The notes under the pieces are model-generated. The model was given only the letters and a program-made list of their open reading frames with translations. It did not search any database and was not told the DNA's origin. A program made the translations under genes and the position numbers. From Anaplasma phagocytophilum str. Webster (lineage in GTDB: Bacteria > Pseudomonadota > Alphaproteobacteria > Rickettsiales > Anaplasmataceae), in contig NZ_LANS01000001.1 of the NCBI RefSeq assembly GCF_000964685.1, forward strand, positions 372,001 to 436,000: a DNA stretch of 64,000 bases. Reading direction: 5' to 3'. The number at the start of each line of letters is the position of its first letter. Position 1 is the first letter of the stretch. This document shows positions 30,997 through 40,779 of the stretch, piece by piece.

Positions 30997-31680
30997 TTAC
31001 CTATGAAGTTGCAGCGCAGTAACTCTGTCTATCTCTGCTGCAATACTATCAAAGTCATGGCCACCGGAATATCTCTCACCATTAATAAAGAACGATGGAG
31101 TAGCATTCACATCAAGCGTGTTAACCGCAAGAAACTTCTGCTGCACAACACGATCCATAAGCTCTTCATCCGTAGTACATCTCTTGAAATCTTCATCAGA
31201 GATATTGCTGATCTTCGCAATATTCACCAATAACCCAAGGTCTTTATAGGTAGCTATTAGGGTATCGTACGAGCCAAATACAGCCCGAACGTACGAAAAA
31301 AATGCTGTATTGTCCTTGTAACACGAGCCCAACATCGCCGCTGAAAGAGATAACCTGTCTAACGGAAAATCCCTGTATATGTACAGCAGCCTTCCCGTAT
31401 CTATATACTCCTTCTTAATGCGCGGGAATACCTTGGTGATGAAATCCGCACAGTGGGCACATGAAAAGGAAGCATATTCTACCATGACAACTGGAGCATC
31501 CTCATTGCCAAGATACCTGTCTTCAGGTAGTCTCATCAAAAGCTGCTGCGCCGTTAGCTCAACAGCCTCGCCTCCAGAGAGCAGATCTCCACCCTTTGCC
31601 TCAAGCATCGTACTAGACACTGAGCAAACAAAAACCACAAGAACCGCGAAAATCCCCAAGCACAACCGCAAGAATCCCAT
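30997..31680 (-). CDS. DsbA-like (Com1-type) periplasmic thiol:disulfide oxidoreductase
   Basis: A periplasmic thioredoxin-fold protein with an N-terminal signal peptide (MGFLRLCLGIFAVLVVF then a small-residue region). The active site CAHC lies in YASFSCAHCADF (about residue 70), and the cis-proline loop is NATPSFFINGERY (about 190). The start ATG 31680 is preferred over GTG 31689 because AGGTGGGGG sits just before it. It is related to the outer-membrane Com1 antigens of Coxiella and Ehrlichia. It lies downstream of secB on the same strand, 70 bases away, so the two may share a transcript. Its substrates may include disulfide-linked surface proteins, by inference. Confidence 0.9.
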   Translation of the reverse strand: MGFLRLCLGIFAVLVVFVCSVSSTMLEAKGGDLLSGGEAVELTAQQLLMRLPEDRYLGNEDAPVVMVEYASFSCAHCADFITKVFPRIKKEYIDTGRLLYIYRDFPLDRLSLSAAMLGSCYKDNTAFFSYVRAVFGSYDTLIATYKDLGLLVNIAKISNISDEDFKRCTTDEELMDRVVQQKFLAVNTLDVNATPSFFINGERYSGGHDFDSIAAEIDRVTALQLHR

Positions 31681-31750
31681 AGCCCCCACCTAAATATGAA
31701 AGTCAACAAAAAACACCAATGTACTTCCCCACTTAAGCGAAACACATTAA

Positions 31751-32227
31751 TTATTTCTCACCATCCGCATTCTCAGCGAGCTGCTTCTCATACATGGCTG
31801 AAAAATCTATGACCTCCAACATTAGCGGAGGAAAGCCCGCAGAAGAAGTAACCTTTGCGATTACTTCGCGCACAAATGGAAACAAGATACTAGGTGCATT
31901 TATTAAAAGCGCCCTCTTGACCTGCTCCTGTTCCAACTCCTCATCTTCCTCTATGGAAAACACACCACAGTATTTTATTTCACAGATAAATGCAGGAAGC
32001 TTCTCTACCACCGACTCTATGTTGATTTGCAAAGCCACCTCGTATAGCGCAACACTTGCTTGCTCCCCCTCTGGAGGCTTTACAGGTAACGCTGCAGAAG
32101 AAACATTAACCGAAATATTAATCTCAGGAGGTGTCTTACTCATCATGAGAAACACCTTAGGAGCATTAGGATTCTCAAAAGATAGATCCTTAATGTACTG
32201 CCCTCTTACTCTAATTTTTGGCTGCAC
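31751..32227 (-). CDS. secB: Protein-export chaperone SecB
   Basis: A tetrameric cytosolic chaperone that keeps preproteins unfolded and hands them to SecA. The family core is seen in [17 protein letters not shown] near the N-terminus, the [12 protein letters not shown] strand, [28 protein letters not shown] (the ICPN-like block), and [16 protein letters not shown] near the C-terminus. GTG 32227 is taken as the start because AGAGGAGG lies five bases upstream and the length (158 aa) is usual; the longer frame begins at 32281. It is divergent from the Tim44-like gene, a pairing conserved across alphaproteobacteria. Confidence 0.95.
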   Translation of the reverse strand: MQPKIRVRGQYIKDLSFENPNAPKVFLMMSKTPPEINISVNVSSAALPVKPPEGEQASVALYEVALQINIESVVEKLPAFICEIKYCGVFSIEEDEELEQEQVKRALLINAPSILFPFVREVIAKVTSSAGFPPLMLEVIDFSAMYEKQLAENADGEK

Positions 32228-32338
32228 TAAAACCTCCTCTGACGGAAATACCGCAATTAATTGTTGATTAACGCTGATCAAACTATAATATGGTTATGTA
32301 TTCTTGTACATAGCCTTTGTGAAAAATTGTGGATAGGT

Positions 32339-32986
32339 ATGGTTGAACTGGCAATATACGCATTCGTCGCGGCCTTCATTTTTTTCCGTCTCTATAGCTC
32401 CCTAGGTAGGGCGTCAAGTATAAATTTCCAAGGTGCCTGTGCTACTCCTGAAAAGCCTGGTGATGATAGAATTGCGCTGGATGCTAAGAATGATCAACAA
32501 GATATACCGCTTACATCGGTAACCGAAGAAGAGCATTTTGAAGAGGTCTCTCCCGGTATTGAGGTCATGCGTGCTAGAAGCATGGACTTCTCGTTGAGAA
32601 ATTTCATGGCAGGGTCCGCCGCGGCTTTTGAAGTGATAATGAAGGCGCTGAATCGCGGGGATACTGAGTTATTGTCATCTTTGCTTAGTGACGACATATA
32701 TAAGTCGTTCGAAAAAGAAATCATGCGCAGAAATAGCGAAGGACACATTCACGAAGATGTAGTTGTGTCTATAGTGTCTCAAAAGATAACGGCTGCTAAG
32801 GTAATTGGTGATGTTGCAGCAATCACGGTTAAATTTCTAACTGAACAAATAAATGTAGTACGCAACGCTGCAGGAGACGTCATTGCTGGAAGTACCTCTA
32901 AAATAAATGTCGTTGAAGACTTTTGGACTTTTGAGAAAAACGCTAATTCCCCTAGTAGGAAGTGGTACTTGTCTGCTACATGTTGA
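32339..32986 (+). CDS. Tim44-like domain protein
   Basis: A 215-residue membrane-anchored protein. The N-terminal helix VELAIYAFVAAFIFFRLYSSLGR is the standard start of bacterial Tim44-like proteins, which justifies ATG 32339 rather than the longer frame from 32261. A linker with acidic residues is followed by the Tim44 domain (about residues 95-215, AFEVIMKALNRGDTELLSSLLSDD through FWTFEK...WYLSATC). In mitochondria Tim44 tethers Hsp70 to the import channel. In alphaproteobacteria the exact job is unsettled but is linked to membrane-protein handling, and the divergent secB neighbour fits that. Confidence 0.9.
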   Translation: MVELAIYAFVAAFIFFRLYSSLGRASSINFQGACATPEKPGDDRIALDAKNDQQDIPLTSVTEEEHFEEVSPGIEVMRARSMDFSLRNFMAGSAAAFEVIMKALNRGDTELLSSLLSDDIYKSFEKEIMRRNSEGHIHEDVVVSIVSQKITAAKVIGDVAAITVKFLTEQINVVRNAAGDVIAGSTSKINVVEDFWTFEKNANSPSRKWYLSATC

Positions 32987-33718
32987 CGCAATTAAGAGCA
33001 GTAACGTGTGGCTGTTGTTCGCTCGGTATCTCTTGAAAGAAAGCTTCTGTCGCTACTGCGGACTATTGCACAGCAGCTCGTGGTTCTACATCTAGTAGAG
33101 CTATATCTTGAACATTTTGTATCTTTCATGAAAGAAAAAGGCCTTGCACGTCGTGTATTCTCTAACACACTTGTATTCGCCTTAATAAACAGCAACACCT
33201 GCTCGGATAATCTAAATTAGTGCAGCAACTACTATTGCAAAGTAAGAATCCACACTAAAACAACACGAAATAGACGGTGAATACGCACTCAGGCACAGAC
33301 CCCATAATACATATGTACACAACTATAATTACGATAATAGCATAAGATACACAACAGGATAGCACCCACTAACGACTCAACACGCAGCAAGTTCTCTCGC
33401 AGACGTCGCTGTAATATCTTCTATGTCAGCAAAAAACCCATTTCTCTTTCAAAGTAAACACTCCCACACTACTAGCGGATACTGCTTAGCATGATTACGC
33501 AGAGTACCCCTTGAGCGAACAAAGATACCGACCATTATACTACCCAAGAACTAACAGATACTAAGGCTGCAACCCATGACACCTAAATAAAAAACATACG
33601 TTTCTGCCACCCTACAAAAAGCCACGCTATGATAACGTGAACCTTCCTTATACTAAATCAGCCTGCGCCACGCCCTCATGTGTAGATTTGAAGTTCAAGC
33701 TAGGACTACATACTCCAC
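32987..33718. other. Intergenic region after the Tim44-like gene
   Basis: About 730 bases. One small plus-strand frame (33008-33220, GTG start, 70 codons, Leu- and Val-rich) is open but has no clear ribosome-binding site and matches nothing I know; it could be a small gene or chance. The rest shows nothing. Confidence 0.4.
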
Positions 33719-34954
33719 TTACTCGGCCTGCTTTTCCCGTAATTTAAAAATCCATACGCCTAACATGCCTATCAAGGCCCCTAACGGTACTACGGCCATA
33801 GACTTAACTAACACATCACTACCGTATATCGCATGACCGTCGCTCGTAGCACCATCCCAGTATGCATTAACAATTGCTGCGATAGCCGTGTGGAAAAAGT
33901 ACCCAAACACCATAATTATCATGTTAGATACTGCAGTTGCTAAGGCAACAGACTCGGGCCCTACGTAGCTTATAGCTTGGCATACTGTAACCAGTTGATA
34001 TGCAGAAGAAATACCAATAATCAACAGCAATACAAATGCGCTGATTCCAGTACCGCAATGCCCCATTAACATTAATCCAAATGCCAGAACCGTAAAGCCT
34101 CCGCAGTAAATTATGATTTTGAAACCATCCACAGACCTGTTTAACATAAAGCTAAATGCTAACGATCCAAGACATGACCCAACAAATACCGTAGACGGTA
34201 AAATTGAGGCATACTGGTAGCTGATTCCACATACCTCCGTCAAAAACGCAGTAGCCCATCCATCAGCAAAGCCCTCCAATGAGCCTATCATGAATCCACC
34301 TAACAAGCTTATCACCAGTAGTTTTTTGTTGCAAAGTACCTGCTTTATCTGCTTTATAAAACCAGATTTCTCCTGAGAGCTTTGAGTATCATAAAACACG
34401 AAAGCTGAAAGCATTGCCAAGGCACATCCACTTCCAATAAGAAACAGTAATACTGTTTTCCATCCGTGCTCTTCTGTTAAAGACAGTACGGGCATGCCTC
34501 CATACATAGCACCCAAAAAACCTATAACCATAGCTATGGACGTCATTATGGCAAACCTTTTGCCAAAATACATGTTGGAAACCTTAAAGACCGACAGCGC
34601 AGCGGCGGCTGACCCCAATCCCGTAACAATTCTACCACATTGCACTAACTCCCATGAGTTAAACATCAGGGGTAGCACACCCAAAACAGTCAGGAACATA
34701 CAAACTGGCACAATCCTCTTAGGACCATACCTATCTATCAGTATACCCAGAGGTATGTGAGCTGCTGTATATCCCAAATAGTAAAACGCTGAAAATTGGC
34801 CTAGAGAAAACGCACCTACACCATATTTTTCCATGATGATACCAGAAAAAGTGTTTGGCATCACCCGAAATACATACTGCAGAGCATAGAACATGGCTAT
34901 CAAAAACCATGCAAAAAACCCCCTACTGGCTAAACCTGCACCCTCTCCTCTCAC
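33719..34954 (-). CDS. Major facilitator superfamily transporter
   Basis: About 411 residues with twelve hydrophobic segments. The MFS loop-2/3 signature appears as GILIDRYGPKRIVP (about residues 72-85), after a first helix FFAWFLIAMFYALQYVFRVMPN. The RVMPN opening resembles the small MFS permeases repeated in Rickettsiales genomes, often annotated as proline/betaine-type, but the substrate cannot be told from sequence. GTG 34954, seven bases after GGAG, is chosen; TTG 34960 is the alternative. It lies downstream of fabD-tmk on the same strand, and the tmk stop is about 110 bases upstream of its start. Confidence 0.88.
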   Translation of the reverse strand: MRGEGAGLASRGFFAWFLIAMFYALQYVFRVMPNTFSGIIMEKYGVGAFSLGQFSAFYYLGYTAAHIPLGILIDRYGPKRIVPVCMFLTVLGVLPLMFNSWELVQCGRIVTGLGSAAAALSVFKVSNMYFGKRFAIMTSIAMVIGFLGAMYGGMPVLSLTEEHGWKTVLLFLIGSGCALAMLSAFVFYDTQSSQEKSGFIKQIKQVLCNKKLLVISLLGGFMIGSLEGFADGWATAFLTEVCGISYQYASILPSTVFVGSCLGSLAFSFMLNRSVDGFKIIIYCGGFTVLAFGLMLMGHCGTGISAFVLLLIIGISSAYQLVTVCQAISYVGPESVALATAVSNMIIMVFGYFFHTAIAAIVNAYWDGATSDGHAIYGSDVLVKSMAVVPLGALIGMLGVWIFKLREKQAE

Positions 34955-35061
34955 AGCCAATCTCCACCATCAAAAATAAACGTAGGGACATGGTAATTCA
35001 TAACACCGCATTAGTACAGCGCATCTCTCTAAAAAACCCTTAGAAGCATTGTATGGATATA

Positions 35062-35721
35062 CTAAACCTTTACACTAGAGGAGGCGGCATCCATCTTGTT
35101 ATGAAGCACCCCCTGCAAAAGCCCCACTATTTTGTTGTGTACGGAATAAACATCACAGATACCATTCTCCTCGTAATCATCACAACGGAGCAATACACAT
35201 CTATGTTTCTCTTCCTCAGCTATACGTTGAAAGCCCTTCCGCACCTTGTGATAAAAATCCATGCTATTGCTCTCATAGCCATTACGAGTAGCCCTTGATA
35301 AGGCCTTTTCTATATCGATGTCTATGATGAACGTCATATCTGGAACTATTCCCATAACCAGGGAATTAAGCTTGTATATTAGATCCAGGTCAATACCACA
35401 ACCGTACCCTTGGTAAGCCACAGTAGAGTCTACACAGCGGTCACTAATTACTATCTTATTCGCTCTCAGAGCACTCTCTACCACCTTAACAAAGCTCTCT
35501 CTGCGCATTGCTAGAAATAGAAATAACTCTGTGAGCTTATCAACCTTGTAGTCTGAAACTGACAAAAACACGCTACGCAGCAGTTCATTAAAAGAAGTGC
35601 CCCCAGGTTCTCTAGTCAACACCACATTGTCTTCTCCGTACAGATCAGACATATACTTCGCTAGTAAAATAGACTGCGTGGTCTTACCACACCCATCTAT
35701 TCCCTCAAAAGTTATGAACAT
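35062..35721 (-). CDS. tmk: Thymidylate kinase
   Basis: Phosphorylates dTMP to dTDP in the cytosol. The P-loop is FEGIDGCGKTTQS at the N-terminus. The DR(Y/H) motif is VISDRCVDSTVAYQGYG, and TREPGGT is the conserved dTMP-binding loop. ATG 35721 (MFITFEGID) begins 17 bases after the fabD stop and gives a normal 219-residue enzyme; an upstream frame overlapping fabD to 35787 is unlikely. The fabD-tmk coupling suggests co-transcription. Confidence 0.95.
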   Translation of the reverse strand: MFITFEGIDGCGKTTQSILLAKYMSDLYGEDNVVLTREPGGTSFNELLRSVFLSVSDYKVDKLTELFLFLAMRRESFVKVVESALRANKIVISDRCVDSTVAYQGYGCGIDLDLIYKLNSLVMGIVPDMTFIIDIDIEKALSRATRNGYESNSMDFYHKVRKGFQRIAEEEKHRCVLLRCDDYEENGICDVYSVHNKIVGLLQGVLHNKMDAASSSVKV

Positions 35722-35737
35722 ATTACCCAAGGACACT

Positions 35738-36697
35738 CTAGCAAAACTCACGAACTTCAGCATATTGCGATAACTCTCGCATCGCATCTACTGCACAAAC
35801 ACTAACACAACGCACAGTCCTATCTATGCGACGTAACAAACCGGTTAAAACCTCGCCAGGACCCGCTTCTACAAATTCAGAACACCCATGCCCCAGAAGA
35901 TACTCTATGCTCTCACGCCACCTAACCCTGCTAACCACTTGCCGTGCCATTAAATCTTTGATGACATCACAATCCTCATGCTCTGAGGCAGAAACATTAT
36001 AAACTATACCAATCTTCGGTGCTTTGAGCTCCAACGTACTTACAAAATCCCTGAGCTCTTCATACGCAGGATGCATAAGAGAAGAATGAAACGGGCCACT
36101 CACACGCAGCCTTATTACACGCCTTACAGCAGTCCCTACAACAAGCTCCGGCAACGCTTCAAGAGCTTCATTCGTACCACTAACTACTATTTGCCCATTA
36201 CAATTGTCATTTGCTATTTCACACACACCAAATTTAGAAGCAGCCTGCACAACAGCCTCAACGTCCTCTACACAACCACCTATGAGCGCAGACATTCCCC
36301 CCTGACACATTTCTGAAGCCTTGCCCATAGCCCTGCTACGAACGTCAAGAATCCTAACTGCAGTAGGTAAATCAATAACACCCGCAGCACACAGTGCCGT
36401 ATACTCACCAACAGAGTGCCCTATAACATACCTAGCATACCTATCCAAAGGCATGCCAACAACATGTTCCACTGCACGTACCACCGCTATGGAAACAGTC
36501 ATAAGTGCCAATTGTGCATTACAAGTTGATGTCAGAACCTCTTCTGGGCCATTGAAGATAATATCAGATAGATTCCGACCAAGAGTTTCATCAACTTCGT
36601 GAAACACTTCCCGCGCTACAGCAAAGTTCTCATATACCTCTTTTCCCATACCAACAAACTGTGAACCTTGTCCGGGAAACATAAACACAGTAGACAC
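35738..36697 (-). CDS. fabD: Malonyl-CoA:ACP transacylase
   Basis: A 319-residue cytosolic enzyme that loads malonyl groups onto acyl carrier protein to start fatty-acid elongation. FMFPGQGSQFVGMGKE opens the protein. The nucleophile elbow GHSVGEYTAL carries the catalytic Ser (about residue 92). The partner His is in VSGPFHSSLM (about 201), and FVEAGPGEVLTGLLRR closes the fold. The start is GTG 36697, next to a GGGGGTGGAG stretch. Confidence 0.96.
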   Translation of the reverse strand: MSTVFMFPGQGSQFVGMGKEVYENFAVAREVFHEVDETLGRNLSDIIFNGPEEVLTSTCNAQLALMTVSIAVVRAVEHVVGMPLDRYARYVIGHSVGEYTALCAAGVIDLPTAVRILDVRSRAMGKASEMCQGGMSALIGGCVEDVEAVVQAASKFGVCEIANDNCNGQIVVSGTNEALEALPELVVGTAVRRVIRLRVSGPFHSSLMHPAYEELRDFVSTLELKAPKIGIVYNVSASEHEDCDVIKDLMARQVVSRVRWRESIEYLLGHGCSEFVEAGPGEVLTGLLRRIDRTVRCVSVCAVDAMRELSQYAEVREFC

Positions 36698-36861
36698 AAC
36701 TCCACCCCCTAGAGGCTACATGCAATATGGCAATTATTACTCAACACAACCGTAGTAGTCAAAATTATTATAAAAGCTCAAGAAAAATGGCGCGGTATAA
36801 TTTTCATGGATCGCCCTACTATTCTGCCTCGCACATTAAATCAAATATTCTCCCTCAAATA

Positions 36862-37476
36862 CTACACCTGATTATGCTGCTGAATGCTGTAAGAAGCAGC
36901 TTCGATAGGAGAAAGGCCGTACCAATCATTTAAGGGGTGAAAGTTTTTGAGATGTAAGAGAGAATGGTGAAGTAGAGAAGTGTGGTTAGTGTGAAATTCA
37001 TGAACTTCGTCATTAACGGAGTACTTGTAAAGCACGTAACCATTTTTAGAAGCTATTTCTACTCTATCAGGACGCAGAAGATGTAATTCCTGAATTACAT
37101 CTTCGCTATTTTTAATGGATAAGATGTATGAATTACCACTGATAAGCCTATAGGTTATTATTCCCTCTATTAGTTCTGAGCGTGTCATGCTGCTGTTTGG
37201 CCTTGCAAGCAATTGCAATATCGGGTGGTTATTTATTTGAAACACTCCTCCTTTTGTTATTTTATTCAATGTCAATCTTACTGACCCTGCCGCTGTTGCT
37301 ATCATGTGGATTGCTCGAAATGCTATTACATTTTTTATGTATCCATTTTGGGCAAAATTTTCGTAGTTCCTATCTTCCCATATTGCTCCTCTTATACTTT
37401 CCAAAAACGATAAATCTCCGCTGTTGGTGCTGCATAGGATTCCCTGTATAGCGCACAGGTTTGGGAGTGGCGTCAA
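36862..37476 (-). pseudogene. Truncated HK97-type phage/GTA portal protein
   Basis: About 200 codons resembling the N-terminal half of HK97-family portal proteins, the ring through which DNA enters a phage or gene-transfer-agent head. Seen: NVIAFRAIHMIATAAGSV, HPILQLLARPN, ISGNSYILSI, LHLLRPDRVEI and HFKxFHPLNDWYGLSPIEAA-like LKNFHPLNDWYGLSPIEAA. Portal proteins are about 400 residues; this one stops after SIQQHNQV, so the C-terminal half is gone. The start is uncertain (TTG 37476 is the first in frame). No other phage genes flank it. It may be a degraded GTA remnant or a split gene whose remainder is elsewhere. Confidence 0.8.
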
Positions 37477-37546
37477 GATTGACAGAATGCTCCTGAGATG
37501 GTAGGCTCGAGGCTGATTTCGTTTTTACAAAAGGGGCCTGAAAGCT

Positions 37547-37768
37547 ATGAAGAAGGGTATACACCCTGGAGTCTATCCGATTACAGTAATTTTTACTAAC
37601 GGGGAAGAAAGGGAAATGCTTTCCACTTCTGGAAAGTCTGAAGAAATGGTACGGGTGCATCTGGAAAGCGATAGGTTTAATCACCCTGCCTGGAATCCGG
37701 GTTTAAGAACAAGTGGTACCCGCAACAGTAGAGCTGCTAAGTTTGTTAGTAAGTTTGGTGATTTGTAA
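37547..37768 (+). CDS. rpmE: 50S ribosomal protein L31
   Basis: A 73-residue protein of the large ribosomal subunit. The family opening MKKGIHP is followed by a strand TVIFTNGEE, a STSGKSEEM segment (family STWG..G), HPAWNPG and a C-terminal AAKFVSKFG (family ARFNKRFG). Zinc-binding cysteines are absent, so this is the Cys-minus form. nadK starts nine bases after its stop, suggesting a shared transcript. The call is made on alignment to the family pattern. Confidence 0.88.
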   Translation: MKKGIHPGVYPITVIFTNGEEREMLSTSGKSEEMVRVHLESDRFNHPAWNPGLRTSGTRNSRAAKFVSKFGDL

Positions 37769-37777
37769 GGGCACCAT

Positions 37778-38590
37778 ATGCAGGACATTGCTTCCCCACG
37801 TGGTTGCAGATTTAAAACGGTTGGGTATGTAGCCGCTGCGGGAGGCGAAGCGAAGGTTGCTTGTCTTCGTAATTTTTATGGAGTCGTGAGGATGGAAGAG
37901 GCCTCATGCTCCGATATTGACTTGCTTGTTGTCGTCGGAGGCGATGGTCTGATGTTACATAGCCTCCATAATTATGTTATTAGTTCCGCAAAAAGTGTAC
38001 CTGTATATGGCGTACGTTACGGTACAGTAGGTTTCTTGTTAAATGGCTGTGCTGAAGGGAGTTTGCCGTTCAAAATAGAGAATGCTGTTGCCACAGAATT
38101 GACGCTTTTACGCATGGAGGCCGTAGATGTATACGGTCGTAGCCATAGTGCCATAGCTGTAAACGAGGTTTCTTTATTCCGTGGAACTCACCAGGCAGCA
38201 AAACTCAAGATTTGTCTGGACGGGAAAACGGTCATGGAAGAGCTGGTTTCTGATGGAATCATAGTGGCGAGTCCAGCAGGTAGCACCGCATATAACTTCT
38301 CTGCAGGGGGGCCTATTCTTCCCTTTAACTCCAACGTTATAGCCTTAACATCGGTGAACTCTTTTCGGCCGCGAAGATGGCGTGGTGCTTTGTTGCCTAA
38401 TAGTGTTGAAGTGGAAATAGAAGTACTGTCACCTGAGCTTCGCACGGTTAGTGCTGTGGCTGACTATACAGAATTTCGAGATATAAAAAGCATTAAAATC
38501 CGTCAAGACTGCAATGCTAAGGTCACGCTAATGTTTGACCCAGAACATAGGTTGGAAGAAAGAACCATTGCTGAACAATTCTTAGCATAG
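37778..38590 (+). CDS. nadK: NAD kinase
   Basis: A 270-residue cytosolic enzyme that makes NADP from NAD and ATP. The GGDG motif is VVVGGDGLMLHSLH (about residues 51-64). The second conserved block VNEVSLFRG lies at about 128-136, and the glycine-rich third block SPAGSTAYNFSAGGPI at about 166-181. The C-terminal beta-domain is complete. It follows rpmE closely and precedes guaB by 75 bases. Confidence 0.95.
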   Translation: MQDIASPRGCRFKTVGYVAAAGGEAKVACLRNFYGVVRMEEASCSDIDLLVVVGGDGLMLHSLHNYVISSAKSVPVYGVRYGTVGFLLNGCAEGSLPFKIENAVATELTLLRMEAVDVYGRSHSAIAVNEVSLFRGTHQAAKLKICLDGKTVMEELVSDGIIVASPAGSTAYNFSAGGPILPFNSNVIALTSVNSFRPRRWRGALLPNSVEVEIEVLSPELRTVSAVADYTEFRDIKSIKIRQDCNAKVTLMFDPEHRLEERTIAEQFLA

Positions 38591-38665
38591 GGTCATGTTT
38601 ACACTATTGCGCATTACTGCTAAAGAACCTATACTCTCCGCAGTGTGAAATCGGCGTAGACGGTT

Positions 38666-40126
38666 GTGGAGATTGCTTACTCATTTGACGATATCTTGAT
38701 TATCCCCTCGTTTTCTGATGTCCTTCCCGCTGATACAGAGGTAAGTACATATGTTACGAAGAGCCTTCAGCTCAATATACCAATCATGTCAGCTGCTATG
38801 GATACGGTAACCGAGTCTAGGTTAGCCATATCTGTTGCACAACACGGTGGGATTGGGTGTATACACAAAAATATGTCCATAGAACGACAGGTAGCTGAGG
38901 TTCAGAAGGTAAAGAAATTTGAGAGCTGGATAGTTAGCAATCCAGTAACAGTGTCCCCGGATGCCACATTAAAGACTGCTCTTTCAATAATGCAGCAGCA
39001 TAGTTACTCTGGAATCCCAGTAGTTGAGGAAAATAAGAAGCTTGTAGGTATCATTACAAACCGGGATGTGCGCTTCGTTGAAGACATGAACTGTCGCGTG
39101 TGCGACATAATGACAAAAGAGAATCTAGTCACCGTACGCGAGGGCGTCAGTCAATCTGAGGCAACCCGCCTCCTCCACAAACATAAGATTGAGAGACTGA
39201 TCGTGACTGATGAGTATGGTTGTTGCATCGGGCTAATAACAGTCAAAGACATAGAAAAGTTCAATAAGTTTCCAAATTCATGCAAGGATAAGAAAGCTCG
39301 CCTTAGAGTAGCCGCGGCAGTGGGAGCAGGGCCACGGGAAGGTATAAAACGAGCAGAGGCATTGATCCACGCAGAAGCTGATGTAATAGTAGTTGATACT
39401 GCCCACGGTCACTCTGAAAGAGTAATAAATACTGTAAGAGAAATAAAAACTCTATACCCTGAGGCACAAGTCATCGGAGGCAACGTTGCCACTGCAGCAG
39501 GTGCATTAGCGCTTATAGAAGCAGGTGTTGATGCTGTAAAAGTTGGGATTGGACCGGGCTCGATATGCACAACTCGCATAGTAACCGGGGTCGGAGTGCC
39601 GCAATTTACTGCTATACGCAATGTTGCTGCTGTCTGTAAAGATGCCGGAGTCGGAGTAATAGCAGATGGTGGCATTAAACACTCTGGCGACATAGCAAAG
39701 TCCATTGCTGCCGGCGCGGATGTTGTGATGATAGGTTCCATTTTCGCTGGAACTGATGAAAGTCCTGGAAATACCGTCATATACAACGGAAGAGCATATA
39801 AATGCTATAGAGGCATGGGATCGGTAATGGCCATGAAGGAAGGTGCTAGTGATCGCTATTTCCAAGACACTAGTAGTAAATTCATTCCTGAAGGCGTTGA
39901 AGGCAGGGTACCGTTTAAAGGAGCTGCTTCAGAAGTAATTTATCAGCTTGTAGGCGGCCTGCGCTCCTCTATGGGTTATACTGGCAATCGTACTATCGCT
40001 GAGATGAAACAAAACTGTCAATTCACGGTGATTACTTCCGCGGGCCTGCAGGAAAGTCACGTACATGGCGTGACGATAACTCAGGAGACTCCTAACTATC
40101 ACCCCCCATTTCAGCAATCACAGTAG
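38666..40126 (+). CDS. guaB: Inosine-5'-monophosphate dehydrogenase
   Basis: A 486-residue enzyme that oxidises IMP to XMP, the committed step to GMP. The (beta/alpha)8 catalytic domain is interrupted by two CBS domains (about residues 90-205). The catalytic loop [13 protein letters not shown] has the active-site Cys (about 298). [26 protein letters not shown], the flap [10 protein letters not shown] and the C-terminal [10 protein letters not shown] follow. The start is GTG 38666, with a weak ribosome-binding site. Codons for about residues 187-265 are duplicated downstream at 40866. The purN remnant follows 64 bases after the stop. Confidence 0.97.
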   Translation: MEIAYSFDDILIIPSFSDVLPADTEVSTYVTKSLQLNIPIMSAAMDTVTESRLAISVAQHGGIGCIHKNMSIERQVAEVQKVKKFESWIVSNPVTVSPDATLKTALSIMQQHSYSGIPVVEENKKLVGIITNRDVRFVEDMNCRVCDIMTKENLVTVREGVSQSEATRLLHKHKIERLIVTDEYGCCIGLITVKDIEKFNKFPNSCKDKKARLRVAAAVGAGPREGIKRAEALIHAEADVIVVDTAHGHSERVINTVREIKTLYPEAQVIGGNVATAAGALALIEAGVDAVKVGIGPGSICTTRIVTGVGVPQFTAIRNVAAVCKDAGVGVIADGGIKHSGDIAKSIAAGADVVMIGSIFAGTDESPGNTVIYNGRAYKCYRGMGSVMAMKEGASDRYFQDTSSKFIPEGVEGRVPFKGAASEVIYQLVGGLRSSMGYTGNRTIAEMKQNCQFTVITSAGLQESHVHGVTITQETPNYHPPFQQSQ

Positions 40127-40190
40127 CTAGAGTATCTGTTAGTACTGAACATGGTTTTTAGGAGAGCTTATAGAATCTCACGCAGATCTC

Positions 40191-40661
40191 TTGACCTTTG
40201 TTGTTAGGCGGAAACCGCTGGATATAGAGCACATCAGTACAGTACTAAGGGAGCACGATGTAGGTCTAGTGTGCCTTGCAGGATTCATGAGCATACTGCC
40301 TGAAAAGTTTGTCACAGATTGGCATCACAAGATAATTAACATTCACCCTTCACTTCTCCCATCTTTTAAGGGATTAAATGCTCAGGAACAAGCCTATAAA
40401 GCAGGTGTTAAAATAGCGGGGTGCACCCTACATTATGTATATCAAGAGCTTGATGCCGGTCCTATAATAATGCAGGCTGCAGTGCCTGTGCTTAGAGAAG
40501 ACACTGCTGAGAGTTTAGCTAGTCGTATTCTAGCTGCTGAGCACGTATGTTATCCCAAGGGTGTGAAGCTCATTGCTCAGGATAAAATCAAGCTTTGCGA
40601 TGATGGCACTGTGCAATGTACGGGCGAGGATGAGCTCTTCTTATTTCAGGAGAATTTCTAA
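40191..40661 (+). pseudogene. purN: Glycinamide ribonucleotide formyltransferase, 5'-truncated
   Basis: The frame matches PurN from about residue 55-60 of a normal ~200-residue enzyme: TFVVRRKPLD, LVCLAGFMSIL, the catalytic block IINIHPSLLPSFKG (Asn and His), LDAGPIIMQA (Asp) and AEHVCYP. The N-terminal strand and the glycine-rich GAR-phosphate loop are absent. Upstream the same frame is closed by TGA at 40186-40188 region (about 45 bases before the first start), and guaB ends at 40126, so the missing part cannot be hidden here. The first usable start is TTG 40191. It is probably non-functional unless an intact copy exists elsewhere, and purC shows the pathway is otherwise present. Confidence 0.75.
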
Positions 40662-40779
40662 CAAAAAGTTGTGAAGGAACTCTTGCTCACCTTCTATGAA
40701 CAAAAATCACACTATAAGTCGTCACATAGAATAGAAGGCAGTCAGCCTAGCTCATATAAGGCCTGAAGTTCTTCAATAG

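Noticed and set aside
32315..32335. TTGTGGATAGG near the secB/Tim44 start sites as a possible DnaA box or origin
   Set aside because: A single near-match without a cluster of boxes or an AT-rich unwinding region.
33008..33220. 70-codon frame after the Tim44-like gene
   Set aside because: Leu/Val-rich and could be a small gene, but there is no clear ribosome-binding site and no family match, so it is mentioned only in the gap entry.
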